Part shown: in pieces, positions 23,371 to 37,458 of the stretch
Position numbering within the stretch: position 1 is the stretch's first letter
Layout of the letters: the number at the start of each line of letters is the position of its first letter
Origin: Utricularia gibba
Taxonomy: Eukaryota > Streptophyta > Magnoliopsida > Lamiales > Lentibulariaceae
Direction: 5' to 3'
DNA: 64,000 bases
Assembly: GCA_002189035.1 (NCBI GenBank)
Contig: CM007989.1
Coordinates: 3,534,001-3,598,000, forward strand
The notes under the pieces: generated by a model
Database searches by the model: none
Seen by the model: only the letters and a program-made list of their open reading frames with translations
What the model was told of the DNA's origin: nothing
Made by a program: the position numbers and the translations under genes

Positions 23371-26300
23371 CTAAAAACCAGGCAAAATGGAGAGGTCTGC
23401 GATTCCTTTGGGGAGCTCTGATATTTTCCTGAGAAGAGAGAGCCTATTTTTCCTGACCCTTTCATCCTCCTGCGACCAGTTGTTTGATATATTGATATGA
23501 GTCATTTGCATATAGTAGCATGCATCCTTGTGCTGGATGAAGAAGAAGCATGGAGTGAGGAACTTACCACCATGACAAAAACGTGGTTGAAGAAATCTTC
23601 CAGTGGCTGGATCAAAATGGCTGATGCTTCGACAAACTCATCCACGTCCATGTCTAGAGAACAGAGATGCAGTAAGGTGTGAAATGATGGGCAATGTGAT
23701 GCAATGGATAGGTCAGGAGGATGAACAAACTTGGATGGATCTTGCTCCTCAAGGTGGTGAAAGTGCTCCACAATGCTCTCTCTTCTGGAGTTTCGAAGGC
23801 TGTTTCGTTTACCTGATCATATGATGGGTTTAACAGTTAGGAAAGGAAGGGAATAGAGAGAAAACAAACGCCATCTTTTGGAGTTCAGGGATATGAGCGA
23901 TGATCATTGGAATCCATGAGGGCTAAAAAAGGGTCATTTTAAGGGATACCTCCAGATTCCCATCAACATCTTTTCCACGAGCAATTCTTGTTGGACGTGA
24001 ATAAGCCTCAACAATTTTGGGCAGCAGCTCACCTTGCGAAAGCGCATTCATCTGGAAAGGGATGCAGTGAGAATTCTTCATGCTAATAGCAAGCAAACGT
24101 GGAAGAAGGGTTTTAAGGGCACTTGCCTTGTGTGCAGATTTAGTTGCCAGACAAGGCTGATTGGCACGCTCTGCAAGAACAGACCGAACGACTTCTGGAG
24201 CTATTCCTTGATCTACCTGTTAAGTAGTGCATGCCAGGAAGAGGTCAAAATCGAAATAAATGATGTGTCTACAAAAGCACTTCAATTTGGTTTCCCCATT
24301 TGAAGAGAAGCAGGTTGTACAAACTAATAAGAAATTCAAAGGTAATGTGACGTACCAGAAGCTGTTCCAGCCTTCTTGTTACAAATTGAAACACCTGCAA
24401 AACAAGAGCGAGTTAATCTTTGGTTCAAGGAAAAAGCGGGCTCAACGATTAGTTTTACATCACATGCCAAGAAGAAAGTAAAGATAATAAGGATACTGCA
24501 ATTCAAGTGTAAGCTATTTGAATTGTAAAACAGGGGCACATTTCTTTTTTTTTTTTTAGCATCTTACATCATCTATTGTTTGTTCATCCACTTTAATCGG
24601 CTGAATTGCAGCAGCAAGCCGCAAAGCATGCTTGAGCTCTAAGTCTCTCTCGGTTCCAACTAAGATTTGCACCTATAACCAACACATGAATCATCGTCTC
24701 TATATCCAGCATAAAAGGGTATTAAAATTCCATGAAGGCATACCAAACCATAGGAAATTCTTCGCAAACCAAAAGGATCATTACTAGAGGTTGGTTGGCA
24801 ACCAGCGGCAAACAAACCCACAAGACTGTCCAATCTGCCAAAGCCCAAAGAGAAATAAACACATGATAGTCGAGGCTCAGCAACATTAGATTGGATTGAG
24901 TCGCACCTGTCAGCTATTGCTAGTATCGCACCAGCATCAGTCTTTGGCAAAACATCTCCCGACGAACGAGGAAGGGTAATCTCCAATAGTGCCTCAGCGA
25001 CCTGGTTGAGAGGATTGTTTAGTGAGCATAATTTAGCTAGTTACAGTTTTCCGGGCAATTCTTTTGCTTGAACCTGTTCTGAGTAGCCATCTCTTAGGGC
25101 GTAGTGACGACCCATGACACCAGCAAGAGCAGTAAATTCAGTTACAACTGCGGAAGCAAGATCGGACATGGCTAATTGTGCTGCATCACCCACAATCTGG
25201 CGAGTATCTTCAGATACCCCCAAAGACACACCAACTTCTGTGGCCAGGGTATGAATGCGATATGTTTTGTCCAGCATCGTCCCTAGTTTTTCCTGTTTTT
25301 CCATGCTAGTAAAATAAACGATGGGAAATTCTGACAAGTATTACATATCAATGACACTGCTATATCTTCTCCAGTGATGCACACCAAGTGTTCCTAACAC
25401 TACAATGAACTTACATGGAAAAGAATCCCCTTCAACTGATCCTTGAATTCTGAGAATTTCCTACTAATGTCCAACCCATAGAAGAATTTTGCATCCTCAT
25501 ATCGAGCTCTGAGAATATATTTTAGCATAAAAAAAACTTGAAAGAAAATTCAACAGTTTAGTTTTTAAATCAACCAGATTTGAGCCTACATATTGAAATA
25601 TATAGAGAAGTACCAACTATATCACCTCAGTACAGCTTCATTCCCTTTCCGCACAACCTCTTCATTGATTGCTCCATTTGCAACCTAGAAGTTGAAAAAA
25701 GAAATCATGAAACTCTGATATTATTAACAACATATGAACACCGTAATTAAAATGCCCAACAGCAATAAAATATGGAGACAGCTTTCCATCCTGATCAGTT
25801 ACAGCAAAGTATTTCTGATGCTTCTGCATAACCTGCATGATATCACATGGACAACCATGATGGGTAAACCAGACAAAGGGGAAAAAAGACGAAGAATGAC
25901 ATAGTATGCAGAAAGCTAGTACAGCTGGATGGCAACAAACCATTTTCAACAGGTCAGCTGGAAGTTCTAGAAAGGAGGAATTAAACTGGCCAAGAATAGG
26001 TCTAGGCGCTTCAACAAGATTAACAACCTGTATGCATAAAATCATGAGAGACTCTTCAAAAGGAATAAAAGGACATGGAAGAAAATGCTGCGACTTAATT
26101 CCACACCTCATCCAGCAATTCACTTTGCATCACAACAGAGCCATTTATAGTTGCAACAGCGGATACACATTTCTCTAAAATGATCTTCTTTCGTTGCTAA
26201 AAATGAAGATATAGGAAAAAGGTAATTATAACTGTCCCTTAAGGTTCCTCGATCCATTATAAGATCATACATAGGGGATGTACCTGAATATCGACTGTGA

Positions 26301-29300
26301 TTCCAGCATTTCGCATTACTTCAGCATAAGATTCTGCACTTTCTACCTAGAAACAAAGTAAAAAACAAAAATAAGAAAGACAGTGACATTAAAAAAATTA
26401 CCCATACAAACGCAGACAAAATTTGAAGAGTTGGTTGGGCACATTGAAGAAATTTCGGAATCATGAAAAATCATCATGCATTTTTAAGGCTAAATTACTA
26501 GATATAAAATGGTTTTCTATATCGAAGATTCTAGATTTATTTAATAGATAGCAGATATTTAGCCGTACCATAATAGTGGCCAAAGGAGTATTCCTAAGAC
26601 CATGGGACACATTGCCACTGCAAAACATAAACTGGAATAAGAACAGACCAAAGCTTGAGAAAATTTCCAAAATGAGTATAAAAACACAAAAATGAAATGA
26701 AAACATTCAAAATCCTCATTTTCTATGTTTGATAGCTTAAGAATGACGTTTTAGTTTTTGTTGGAGTACGAGGTCCTACACCATCATCTACCAATATATG
26801 GTACATTAGGAAACTGCCGTAAATGAATAGTCCGGGTTAGAAAATATTTAATTAGAGACCTATTTAATCGAGAAACTACAACAAAAATATGATAGTATGT
26901 AACAGATGAAAGGAAACCATAAAGAAGATTTAATTCCTTCATCTGTGTCCTAGAGTCTTGCCTTAAAAGGCCAGAAAATGTAAAGGGGATGACCACATCT
27001 CCATGCAGAGCTAATAGCCATCTGATTGGTCGACTAAACATAACCTGAAATAACAAAATCCAATGATAAGGAGCTCAATCATTGGTCCGGTGCCTCTAGA
27101 TGTATAAACTCATATTCAGAAAACAAAGATGAGAAATATTGGAATGAAATACAAGAAATGGAAGTACAGAATCATGAAAGCGTGAAACAGCATTGCGATA
27201 CATATGTTCAACATTTGGAGTGTATTTCCCATGCAATCATTTAATAAAACATATCGATACATCTACGAACCAGAGCGGTTCTTATACTTAGACCTCCTGC
27301 CAGATGATTTTTTAGTCATGCAAGGTAATTTGAGGCCAAACTGTATAGCTAGCTACACAAACCTCTGAATTCCAACGCATGGATTTCTGGAATGCAATTT
27401 TATTAAGCACAGTAGGCAACTCTTCAGATAAAACCTGATCGAGCCAAGACAAATGTAGTATTTAGAAAAAAATGTTCATAAAAGGACCCTATAAACTTCA
27501 AAAGGATGACTTTTCTTCAACATCTAAAAGTATCAAGTTACCTCCAAAGCAGAAAGTGACGTCTCCATTGTAGTCACAAAGACAAACTCCATTTTTCCTG
27601 CCATGGTTATGCTGGAAAAAATGAGACGGAGAGAAATGGGAAGGGGAAAACTAGATCTCGGGCATAGCCAGACTCGTTACCTTCAACCTTTCTATACAAG
27701 GAGCTCAGAGGCACTCCATATTTGCGACAAAAACCATAGGCCGCCTACCAATACATGTTAGTGATCACAATGTTAGTCAAACGAAAACACCTGATGTGTA
27801 TAGTAATCAAAACGCTAACTAGAAATGGGATAACAATAATGACCTTGGTTGGATTTCCTTGTTCATCAAATGCTTTATTTACTGGAGGCCCCCGGACCTC
27901 AACTTGATTTCCCACCTGCTTCTCCACGAGGTCACTCACATAGACCTGTGTAAATCAAAGGTACATTGAACTGTAAACGGAATACCTCCACCCCAGTCCC
28001 CCACCAAAAAGCAGAATTTGAGAGAAACTGAGTTAGAGTTTCTCCATACCACAATTCTGCGTGGTGTCCCATATGTATGCACGTCTCCATGAGCCAATCT
28101 CTGCTTATCAAGAACCTGCTTAACTAGGTCCTTGAGCTACATAAGAAAGAATTCTTGTTACATGTGGAAAACCCCAAAAAGTACATGAAAATTGCTACTT
28201 ATAGAATTCATTGAAAATCTATATAAGGGAGTCACTAGAAAGAAGGCACTGGATCTTGTATGGATCAAAACTAAAATCAGCATGCAGTACTACAAACAAA
28301 GAAACTCAACAGTACCTGGTTGCATGCATTCACCACATCATTTGGGGGCAATTCCTCAGTTCCAATCTCAAGAACAAACGCCCTAGGGCTTCCAGAGACC
28401 TGCATAAAGTGAAGAAGGAAGAACAATCAATTCCTTGGTTTACAAGTATAACATTGGAAAAACTAAACCACAAACTATCGCTAACTATAATGATTTTTAT
28501 ATTGAAAAGTTAGATTTATTATCTGGTATTAGATGGAAAAAGACCAAATGATTTAAAAAATTTCCAGCAGATGGCCATAAGCATTGAGATAATACGAATC
28601 AGGCTCTCCAGACAAACCTTTTTCTCAAATTCTTCAATGACGCTTTTCTCAAAGGAAGCATTGCAAGGATAAGAGTAAATGCCCAAAGGGTGTCCCAGAG
28701 ATTCCCGTGTCTTTGACCATAACTGTGCACACTGACGAGCTAAACTGCACAACAGAAATGGAGAAGTTTCGCACGACTTTTCTAAAACTCTCACATAAAA
28801 AACAAACATAATCATTCACATTCAATGCTGGGGAGAGCTTAAACAAAAAGAAATACAGCAAACAACATATTTCACAAGGGTCATAATAAAATATGGGTAC
28901 GAACCCACGCATCCGACCAAAATAACGGGCCCGCTCTGTTACACCAACAAAGCCTCTAGAATCTAGTACATTAAAGGCATGAGATGTCTTCAAAAGCTGG
29001 TCATATCTGACATTGATGTTAAGGATAGAAATTCATTTCAATTGAAACTTGATGCAACATTCATATAAAGAAACAGAAAGCCACTAAAAAGTGATACGCA
29101 GGAATTGCAAGGCCTTTATCAAGCAGGCGTCGAGCTTCAGACTCAAATAAATCAAAGTGATTCTGAATGTGATCCACGCTAGCATGTTCCAGATAATATG
29201 AACTCATTTCCTTCCTGAAACATATGGAATAAGCATAAATATCTTCCCCTTGGAAAGTTCCACTACCCCAGTGCGACCATAATTCCATAAAGATACTGGC

Positions 29301-31829
29301 ATTTCATGAACATGAAAAAAAAATTTATTCCTCCAAATATTCCTAGAAGGAGATGGAAAATGTAAAACACTTTCATTTATCCATCCAAAAGTGTGGGGTT
29401 AATCCCTCATGAACAAAATTTTGAAAGGAGGCAATGCATATATTTTTCAAAACCAACTCAGCGACACATACTGGTAGATGATAAAAAAAAGAAGCTCCAA
29501 AGCATGAAATGACCAAACAAATGAATCAGCGCTATGAAGAAAATGTGAAATGTTGATTAGCTTATTAACTCATTTTCTAGAAACAACTCTCCGTAAGTTA
29601 TCCCATCTGCATATTGAATTTTCTTGAAATGGTCAACACCCTGCAATAGGAAATCGATTCAAATAAAGTTTTCTCAAAAAAATAACATAGAAATAAGAGC
29701 AAGGGTACATGAGGGACCTGAAGCAGCATAAGGATCCTTTCTAAACCATACGTAATCTCCACAGAGACAGGCATCAATTGGATACTTCCAGCCTAGGTAT
29801 GAATGCAAATTTTGGTCGGGAACACGCTGAGTATCATTATATCATGTACAACTTCAAATTCTGAATAAATTAGAGTTATAATATGGATACAAGGTGCAGA
29901 GACCTGCTGGAAATAGGTGAACTGAGTAATCTCCATCCCATCCATCCAGATTTCCCAGCCCAAACCCCATGCACCTAATACCTACGCAGTTTAGATCACA
30001 GTGAAGCCCAGAACTCTCGTATGCATGAAAACACATTTCATGAGGTAAAAGAATGAATAGCATAAAAACCTTCTAGAACCTGTGGACAAACATACATGTG
30101 ATGCAGAAGTAAAAGAATACTCACCGGGCTCTCCCAGTTGTCTTCGACAAAACGAATGTCATGATCATGTATGTTAATACCTGTCAACCAAGAACATTTA
30201 ATGGAAAAAGAACACGCACAAAGAATAAACTGATGAAGAGGTAACATTAGAAGACTAAGTACGGTAAAAAGCTAGCGCTAATTCCTTTTTTTACAGAATA
30301 CAGCTAAAAGAAGTGACCTAAGGCTGATAAGCTGCGAATGAATAAGTCCTGTGAATTCCCAGGATCTGGCTTCAATATTACCTGAGATAATTTTAAAGAG
30401 AGCAGTAGTAAAAAACACACAAGATAAGAACAGAATCCTACATACCTTCGAATTTAATAACCAGAAAAGACCAATTCTTACCTGAAATTGGGTATGTCTC
30501 TGAAGCCTATTTGGGTTTTCACCATAACGACTATCATCTGGCCGGATGCTAGGTTCTACATACCTACCACCAAAAACATACGGTGAGCCAGCTTATTTAA
30601 AATAGAAAAGGCTGAAGACAGCAAAAAAATTTCCCAACTTCAAAAAAACCAAAAAATTCATTGATTATAGTTTTCCCCCAATGCTAGTTCAGTTCGTTCC
30701 AATTTTGAAATGTCAAGGATTAAGACAGGTTCAATCAACTACAACACAAGCGCTCAATGCATATTAGACATGCCAGACATGTTTTAGGCGAGTGGTGCTG
30801 CCCTGTTTGTGTTGGGAACAGCATCAGATGCATTTGAAAGCTGGGGTGGATCACAGACACGAATTTATGCAGAAGAATGGTAGTAAAGGCATACTTACGC
30901 AACATTCCATGGTTCTGGACCAAGAACTCTTAGAAATGTAAGTGGATTCATTGTCCCAGCACCAACCTGCGTGAAAGAAAAATATGGATCATATTAATGA
31001 AATTAGAAAAAAAATATACTCATACGAAAATAGGTTCAAAAAATCAACATGCCACAAGACCGTAAACAAGGAAAATTGAAATGAGAACATAAAGGAGTAT
31101 TATAATGAAAACTTATGCCTCGGAATACCCGCTAAAACGTTACTAGGAAAAGGCTAAATCGGCCACGTTGAAAGATTTACATTTCTCGAGCACTATACAT
31201 GGATAGGTTCCAGTACCTCGGTATTGCTGCATTGCATAACAGCACATCCCACAGAAGCCCAATATTCCTGGAAACGAAAATCCAAACACCTAAAGAATCC
31301 GCATGAAGCATCATAATTGTGGGCCAAGTTTCTTTTCTGGGCCAAAAATAATTGCACAACAATAGAAAATACTAGTGAATTATCATAAGCTCTTCACTTC
31401 ATCACTCGCAAGAAGAACGAAGTGTCAAAAGAAAGACATGTAAGAAGAAATATCCACATCCGCACAATATACGAACAAATGTAACAGTTCAAAAAAACGA
31501 TTTTTATACACGTAATCAACCCACTTCACAGAAACGGTAAAACGCAGCAAGAAAACTGAATAAACCTGGAGACGTTGAACCGCCTGCTGGAAAGTAAGAA
31601 CTGGAGACGCCGATAGCTTCTCGCTCGCCTCCGCCAATTCAGCGGAAACCGCGGGTGAAAAGCCCAGGGAGGCCACAGATGATGAGAAGCGGCGCTTTTG
31701 CCGGAAAATGAGTGAAGAATCAACATTATAGCTGCGGCCGAAGTTCACGATGACAGACAGCTGGTTTGTGAAGCTCTTGGGCGGCTTCTTCAGAATAGAA
31801 GTCACCAGCGGCAACGAGAGTACCGCCAT
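23371..31829 (-). CDS. EDD1: Organellar glycyl-tRNA synthetase, fused alpha/beta bacterial type (EDD1)
   Basis: About 33 exons. Exon 1 (31566-31829) encodes an organelle-targeting N-terminus ([17 protein letters not shown]...). The alpha-chain part follows: [112 protein letters not shown]. From about 28.4 kb leftwards comes the beta chain: [123 protein letters not shown], ending [14 protein letters not shown] at the TAG 23371-23373. The enzyme charges tRNA-Gly in plastids and mitochondria; loss in Arabidopsis is embryo-lethal. All exons I translated keep phase and no lesion was found. It is head to head with the NPH3 gene (845 bp between start codons). Confidence 0.95.
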
Positions 31830-32673
31830 TGTGACCGGAGGAGCGGATGAAGAGGAAGATGGATCAAGGAATTAGCGCGAGGCAAAGAAGATATTTTTTG
31901 ATAAAATCGTGAGAGCCAGAGGCGTTAGCGTTTTCAAGACAGAGAGGCCAGCCCAAGCTTGACTTATAAACCGGATCCAGTCCGACAACCAGCTTTAAAA
32001 TTAAATAATATTATTTTATTTTTCATTTACTAAATTCTGCTAGATATCCATTTGTATTAAAATTAAATTAAAAATATATAAATATAAATATCAAACTCCT
32101 CCACATCATATCAAGATAAATTAAAAAAATGATTATACATTAGATATATGACAAAAATGATCATCTTATGTATAATTTTTTTTCTCAACATAATAGAAAG
32201 TGATCAATTTTTTAAATGAATCGATCAGAACATCTTCCCCAAATATTTATTTTTTATAATAAATTTCTAATTAATGAATTTTAAGATGCATAATAAAAGG
32301 ATTCAAGCAAACTCATCGGCGCCTACTACATTTAAATTTGAAATGGCTTCATTCTTCGTTTCCACTCTTCCTGTCTTCGGAGGTATGATCCTTGATTTCT
32401 CTGTTGTCTCCATGTTGATCATGTGTGCTGATAATGAATCTGTTATTCTTTCTGTATTCTGGAATCAAAATCATCCGTGTTTTCAATCGGTGGTTCAGCA
32501 ATTCCTGGAGTCCAGGCTTCACTGGTCGATTTGTTGGTTTGTGAAAGCTTTTCGTTAATGGTTATGTTCGATTCTCCATGCAGCAATTTTTAGGCGTTGA
32601 AGAGCTTCTGGATTGAGGCATACGTTTTTTGGCCTCTAGAAGGGTGAGGCAGAGAAAGGGGGGTTGCCGTGAG
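31830..32673. promoter_or_regulatory. Divergent intergenic region between EDD1 and the NPH3 gene
   Basis: This 844-bp block separates two start codons that point away from each other and must hold both promoters. 32000-32270 is very AT-rich. The open frame at 32274-32558 has no family resemblance and is best read as leader of the NPH3 transcript. Confidence 0.5.
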
Positions 32674-34453
32674 ATGGAAGAATCAAGGGAAAGAACGGAG
32701 TATACAAACTGGTTAGCGTCATCTGTTTTCAAATCTTGTGTGCTCTTTTTCCAATTCGTATTCTTGTTGTTCAGGAATCTGAGATCAAGACCTTCAGTGA
32801 TGGTTCAGCTTCATCTCTGTGGAGCACGTTTCACTTGCGACAAGGTGAATATAAAGAAACAAACTTGCTTTTCATTGTTGACTGCTAACTCTATTGTCAA
32901 TCTAGGAGCTACTGGCCTCCAAATCTGCTAAGATATCGAAGATACTCAAAACTAATCCTTACGGAGATCTTTCTCTTTCTCTTCATGACATCCCTGCTGA
33001 TCAAGAAACCATAGAGCTTGTTTTAAGATTCTGCCGTGGTTCCGGGATTCATCTATCACCGGAAAATGTCATTCGTGTCACTTGCGTGGCTTACTATCTT
33101 GGAATGACGGACAGTCATTGCCCTGAAAATCTTCTAAGCAAGGCACTTGTGTTCATGGAGCAGCAAATCCTTACAAGTTGGGGAAATTGCATAAAAGCTC
33201 TCAGGGATTCAGTCAGTGTTCTCCAACAGGCAACGAAGCTTGGCCTGATCAAGTACTGCGTTGAATCCATCATAGAAAAAGTCCGAGCCGATGCTTGTTT
33301 GTTCGGCATGAACATTCTGAAATGCATTGAAGAAGACAGTGAACGCAAGGCAGCTTCATGGAGGAAACGGTTGGATATCAACCGGAAAGTCGAGGACTTA
33401 ACTTCACTTACATTCGAGCTTTATGAAAGTGTAATCCAAGAGATGATCCGGAGTCAAGTCCCCTGGGAGTACATTGCCTTGAATATATGTGAATATGCTA
33501 GAAGATGGATATTTTCACAGGACAACATAGGGGATGATACCTCTATCCATGAAAAGAATGCCATGAGAGGAACGCTTGAAGGCTTGGTAAGAATGCTCCC
33601 GGATGAGAAAGGCATGGTTCCCTGCAGAATTCTGTTCAAGTTTCTGCGGTACGCCATCGCTCTTGACACAAACGTAGAATGCAAGATGCGACTGGAACTC
33701 CGAATCGGAAAACAGCTAGACGAGGCATCTCCCAAAGATCTACTAATACCTTGTCATGGATACGCCAAGGATGAGAAGTTTGATGCTGAATGTGTCAAGA
33801 GGATACTGAAGCATTTCTATTGCAACTACACTAGACAAGACTCTGGAGGGATGATCCACGTTGCTGAGCTGATAGAAGGATTCTTGGCTGAAATCTCAAC
33901 AGATGCAAACATGAAGATCAGCACATTCACAGCATTTGCAGACATGTCAGCCGCAGCATCGATGGGGACGCAGAGACCTTGTGATGGGATTTACAATGCG
34001 ATCGATATTTACCTCGAAACGCATCCTCATCTAACCGGTTCCGAAAGAGAAGAACTCTGCAGTGCTTTGGATTGCAGCAGAATGTCTAGTAAGGCACTAG
34101 AACACATCGCTCAGAATGAGAAGCTGCCGGTTCGACTGATGGTTCAAGCCTTGTTTATCATTCAGCTCGAGCTGCGGAAGACGATCGCCGACGAAGGGAC
34201 CTGTTTCGACAGGAGGGTAGTGAAGCAAGACGAGGTAGATGAAGAAACCAGGTTAGAAATAGAGAAGATGGAGAGCAAAGTGTTGGAGCTGGAGAAAGAA
34301 TGCGATGTGATGAAGAGGGAAATCGAGAGAGGAACTGCAAGGAAGAAGAAAACGAATCTATGGAGTGAGATGAAGAGGAAGTTTGGCTGCGTTGCAACAA
34401 CTCACGACTGCAACTGCCATGTGGAGAAGAAACTGAAAGCTGACTATACATAG
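32674..34453 (+). CDS. NPH3/RPT2-family BTB protein
   Basis: Three exons: 32674-32711, 32775-32844 and 32906-34453, 551 residues, all in phase. The start MEESRERTEYTNW joins to NLRSRPSVMVQLHLC. An N-terminal BTB-like region (~20-125) contains CDKELLASKSAKISKILKTN, LSLHDIPADQETIEL, RFCRG and VAYYLGMTDSH. The NPH3 domain (~170-440) includes VPWEYIALNICEYARRW, GTLEGLVRMLPDEKG and DIYLETHPHLTGSEREELC, followed by NEKLPVRLMVQALFI. The C-terminal ~470-525 is a charged coiled coil. The family supplies substrate adaptors of CUL3 E3 ligases at the plasma membrane in phototropin and auxin-transport signalling. Which subgroup this belongs to is not clear. Confidence 0.92.
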
Positions 34454-34785
34454 GAGAAGATGACTTGGTACAGATGCTGAATTTTCACTCTAATTTCGAT
34501 ATTTCATCGAATATTTTTGTTATTTTTCAAATTCATTTGATTTTTTTAATCTTCAAAAATTTCCAACCTTTCCTCTATAATTTCGGATCCGGGTTTGATC
34601 CATTCAACGAGTGAGAGTTATGGAATACCAGGAAAAAAGAATTGAGGAATGCGAGTTCAGGAGGTAATCCCAAGGCGCACGCAATTGTAAGCTGTAGCTC
34701 AAGTTTTTGTAGATATGAACGAAGCGGATTAGCTTAACGACAATCCAAACCGGAAAACGAGATTCTCAGAGCTAGGAAGAAGGCG

Positions 34786-35717
34786 ATGGGTCAAATTCTG
34801 GAGAAGGTACAAGGTACAGAACGGGGAGCCCCTAATTCAAAAATTCATTTCTTGTATTGAGCTCTCCGTGCCTGTTTGATCTTGATTTCTGTAATTAGTC
34901 AACGTTTTGTGGTAGGTTTCTTGGTTAGAATTATTTCTGACTTTTGATCGGTTTTGTTTCTTGTATCCAATTTTGATGGCAATGAAATTGTCTGAGTTTA
35001 TGGGGACAAGCTGGTTGGTATATGGTTTTTGGGTGTACTGTAATGTACGAAGCATTCTCTGAGTAAATTATCGTCTTTCTGCAGGGAAGGGGTGGAAAGA
35101 AGAACAGATAATTAAGATATCCAACAAGGTGTTCGATCGTCTCAAGAACGAATCCGGGGCAGAGAAATTGACGTTCGAGGAGCTCTATATCGGGGTGCTG
35201 CTCGTGTACAAGTGAGCATCTTCTCTTCTGTTTCAGTTTGTTCATCATTCAAATGGCTAGTGTGCCTCAAGAAACTTCCCACAATTTTCTGCAGTGATCT
35301 TAACAAGCGGTTGCCCGGTCCTCATTTTGATCCACCTTCGAGGGACGTGGTTAAGGAGCTAATCAAGGTACTCAAGTGAACTGGATAATGTAGTCTGCAG
35401 AGCGAGAAGACAGTTGAGCTATTCATATGGCAAGTATCCATTGTGCAGAAGTGTGATATAAACCTCGATGGCGAGCTTGACAAAGAGGAGTTTGCAAAGT
35501 TCATCCGCCACATAACGAAGGACGCATTCATTACTGTTAGTCAAGGTCTGATCATCTCACTGGCCGTTGCTCCCACCGTGGCTCTGCTGACAAAAAGAAC
35601 AACGGAAAACTTCCCTGGAGTTGGCAAAGTTGTGCAGAAAATACCAATTCCGTGTACGCTTCTCTCGTCACTCTTGCCATAGTTGCATTCCAACAAGCCG
35701 CAGAAAGGAACGCCTGA
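34786..35717 (+). CDS. EF-hand protein with C-terminal hydrophobic segment, frameshifted near its end
   Basis: Four exons: 34786-34813, 35085-35211, 35295-35367 and 35449-35717. Protein: MGQILEKVQGKGWKEEQ, FDRLKNESGAEKLTFEELY, YNDLNKRLPGPHFDPP, then one EF-hand with loop DINLDGELDKEE. This is followed by a long hydrophobic region beginning GLIISLAVAPTVALL. After GVGKVVQKIP the written frame stops at 35680-35682. Adding one base near 35646 gives NSVYASLVTLAIVAFQQAA and a TGA at 35715-35717, which continues the membrane segment as in homologs of this plant family. Gly2 may be myristoylated. Role: probably a Ca2+-responsive membrane protein of unknown function. The gene lies 333 bp downstream of the NPH3 gene on the same strand. 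Confidence 0.75.
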
Positions 35718-36024
35718 ACAGAATACACTGGTACAAAGATGTTTTCTTGATACAAAAAAAACCCTTTTCCGTCATGAATAAGCTGAATCATTCACATGTA
35801 CAGAAAAGTTACTTCGTTCCTTCCAATAATGGGTGGATTTGTCAATATACATCTCTGTGAAAGCTTCATCTCAACATCAAATTAGCTGAGATTTGTCCAT
35901 TATTCACCTTAGCTCATGTACTTCATATTTAACAAGCAACAGTATACAGGAAAACACCAAACAACACTAATAGTATCTATGTATTAAAACAGCTGTATGT
36001 TGCTGGCCATACGAACCACAGGAA

Positions 36025-36807
36025 TCATTTCCACTTGTACCCACCGTGCTTCCAATGCTTTCCATGATGATGGTGATGGCGACCAAAGAATCCCCCATGA
36101 TGATGATGGTGCCCCATGTATCCACCATGATGATGGTGATGGTGGTGGCCATGAGTCAAGTTGTGAAGACCATATGCTGCTGCTGCGGCTGCTGCCCCTC
36201 CCGCTAGAAGGGGTGCGATCCCTCTGGTGCCTGCAGTTTGAGAAGGGATGAGAAATGCAAGCATGTAAAGGAATACTTGGGAGATGACTAATAAAATCCT
36301 CCCTCACAAGAAACGACCAAACTATGCTCACCAATCAATGATCTAAAAAAATACTGTTGCTAACAAGGTAATGGCCAAGAGTGCCAGCCTATACAGGGCT
36401 TATTCAGTAACAGCTGCTTTCGCATAAATTCACAGAAAGCACAAATTTTGAATAAACAACAATGAAAAAAAAGTTACACAGAGAACAACATGATGGAATA
36501 ACAACTGAGCATATGGAAATACCTGAATTATATGGGCCAGGATATCCGGATGCAAGGTACCCATGAGATGGATATCCCGGTGGTGGAGGATAGGCTGTTG
36601 GTGCGTATACATCTGGGTATGGGTATCCAGGCGGAAGATAACCGGGTGAATATCCATATGGAGGATATGCTGGAGGTGGATATGCAGGAGGATAGCCTCC
36701 TTGATTATATGGATAACGCCCTGCAGCACCCAAAGCATATCCTGCAAGGTTTGATAGGAGCCCTTGTCTTGAGTGTTGGGATTTCTGCTATCATTTGCGT
36801 CTCCCAT
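36025..36807 (-). CDS. XYPPX-repeat / Ala- and His-rich protein (glycine-rich protein A3-like), frameshifted near its start
   Basis: Two exons: 36533-36807 and 36025-36230. The start MGDANDSRNPNTQDKG lies in one frame. The conserved continuation SNLAGYALGAAGRYPYNQGG, then repeated GYPP/AYPP/GYSP units, lies in the next frame. One base missing from the C3 run at 36761-36763 (coding GGG for GGGG) reconciles them (DKGLLSNLAG...). Exon 2 gives LLAGGAAAAAAAYGLH, a probable hydrophobic/membrane helix, then a His-rich tail (GHHHHHHHGGYMGHHHHH) ending HGKHWKHGGYKWK. This is the plan of carrot A3-like proteins, which have unknown function; a metal-binding or scaffold role for the His tail is speculative. 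Confidence 0.8.
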
Positions 36808-37458
36808 CTTTCCCTGAGTTTTCAAGAATATCAATCAAACAAGAGATGTCACCTCAACTGCAGTATAAGGATACATGATGATCAAGAAGAAAAAAGCAAC
36901 AAGAATCAAATGAAAAACAGAAAGGCATCAACAACTCTACCTCAACTCAACCAAGAAACTAGTCCTTGAAGAAAGTCTCCATAGCAGGTAAGATTGCTTT
37001 TTGACTAGCGTTGCTTAAACGCGTTAACTTGTAGATAGTGACTCCCTTCAGATACATATGAAAGAAAATAGGGAATTAAAAAGTAAAAGATAAAAAACGC
37101 AGGTGAGTCCTCTAGTTCCCATATCTTTCCCTTGCTACTGCTCCAAGACGAAGCACTCACCCAGTCGCAAACAAGCAAATAGATTGATTATTCTCGTTCA
37201 TTTTTTCTGGAAATATTAACAAATGGTCGTGCATACGCTTACAGATGGTACAAAAATATGTTAATTTGAGAAAAGATGCATTTCTTTTTTCCTACAGAAG
37301 ACAGGAGTGGTTTGTTCCGCCAAACAGACGCTTCAAATTTCTAGGAAGCTAAGGGAACATCAAACCAACTCCATGTTAAGTAGTTCCATAAAAGTTAACT
37401 GTTTCCTAATGACAAACTAGGCAGCAAGATGACACGATGATGACTTTCCCGTCTGGAG
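36808..37458. other. Intergenic between two minus-strand genes
   Basis: This is the promoter/leader side of the XYPPX gene and the 3' UTR side of the SWIB gene. The leader may contain an intron, because pyrimidine tracts and splice-like sites are present near 36830-36990. No coding frame of note. Confidence 0.4.

Noticed and set aside
35967-36334. Long open frames rich in Thr/Ile/Ser or Ser/Pro opposite and beside the XYPPX gene
   Set aside because: They are other-frame readings of the His-codon repeats and GYPP repeats of the minus-strand gene.
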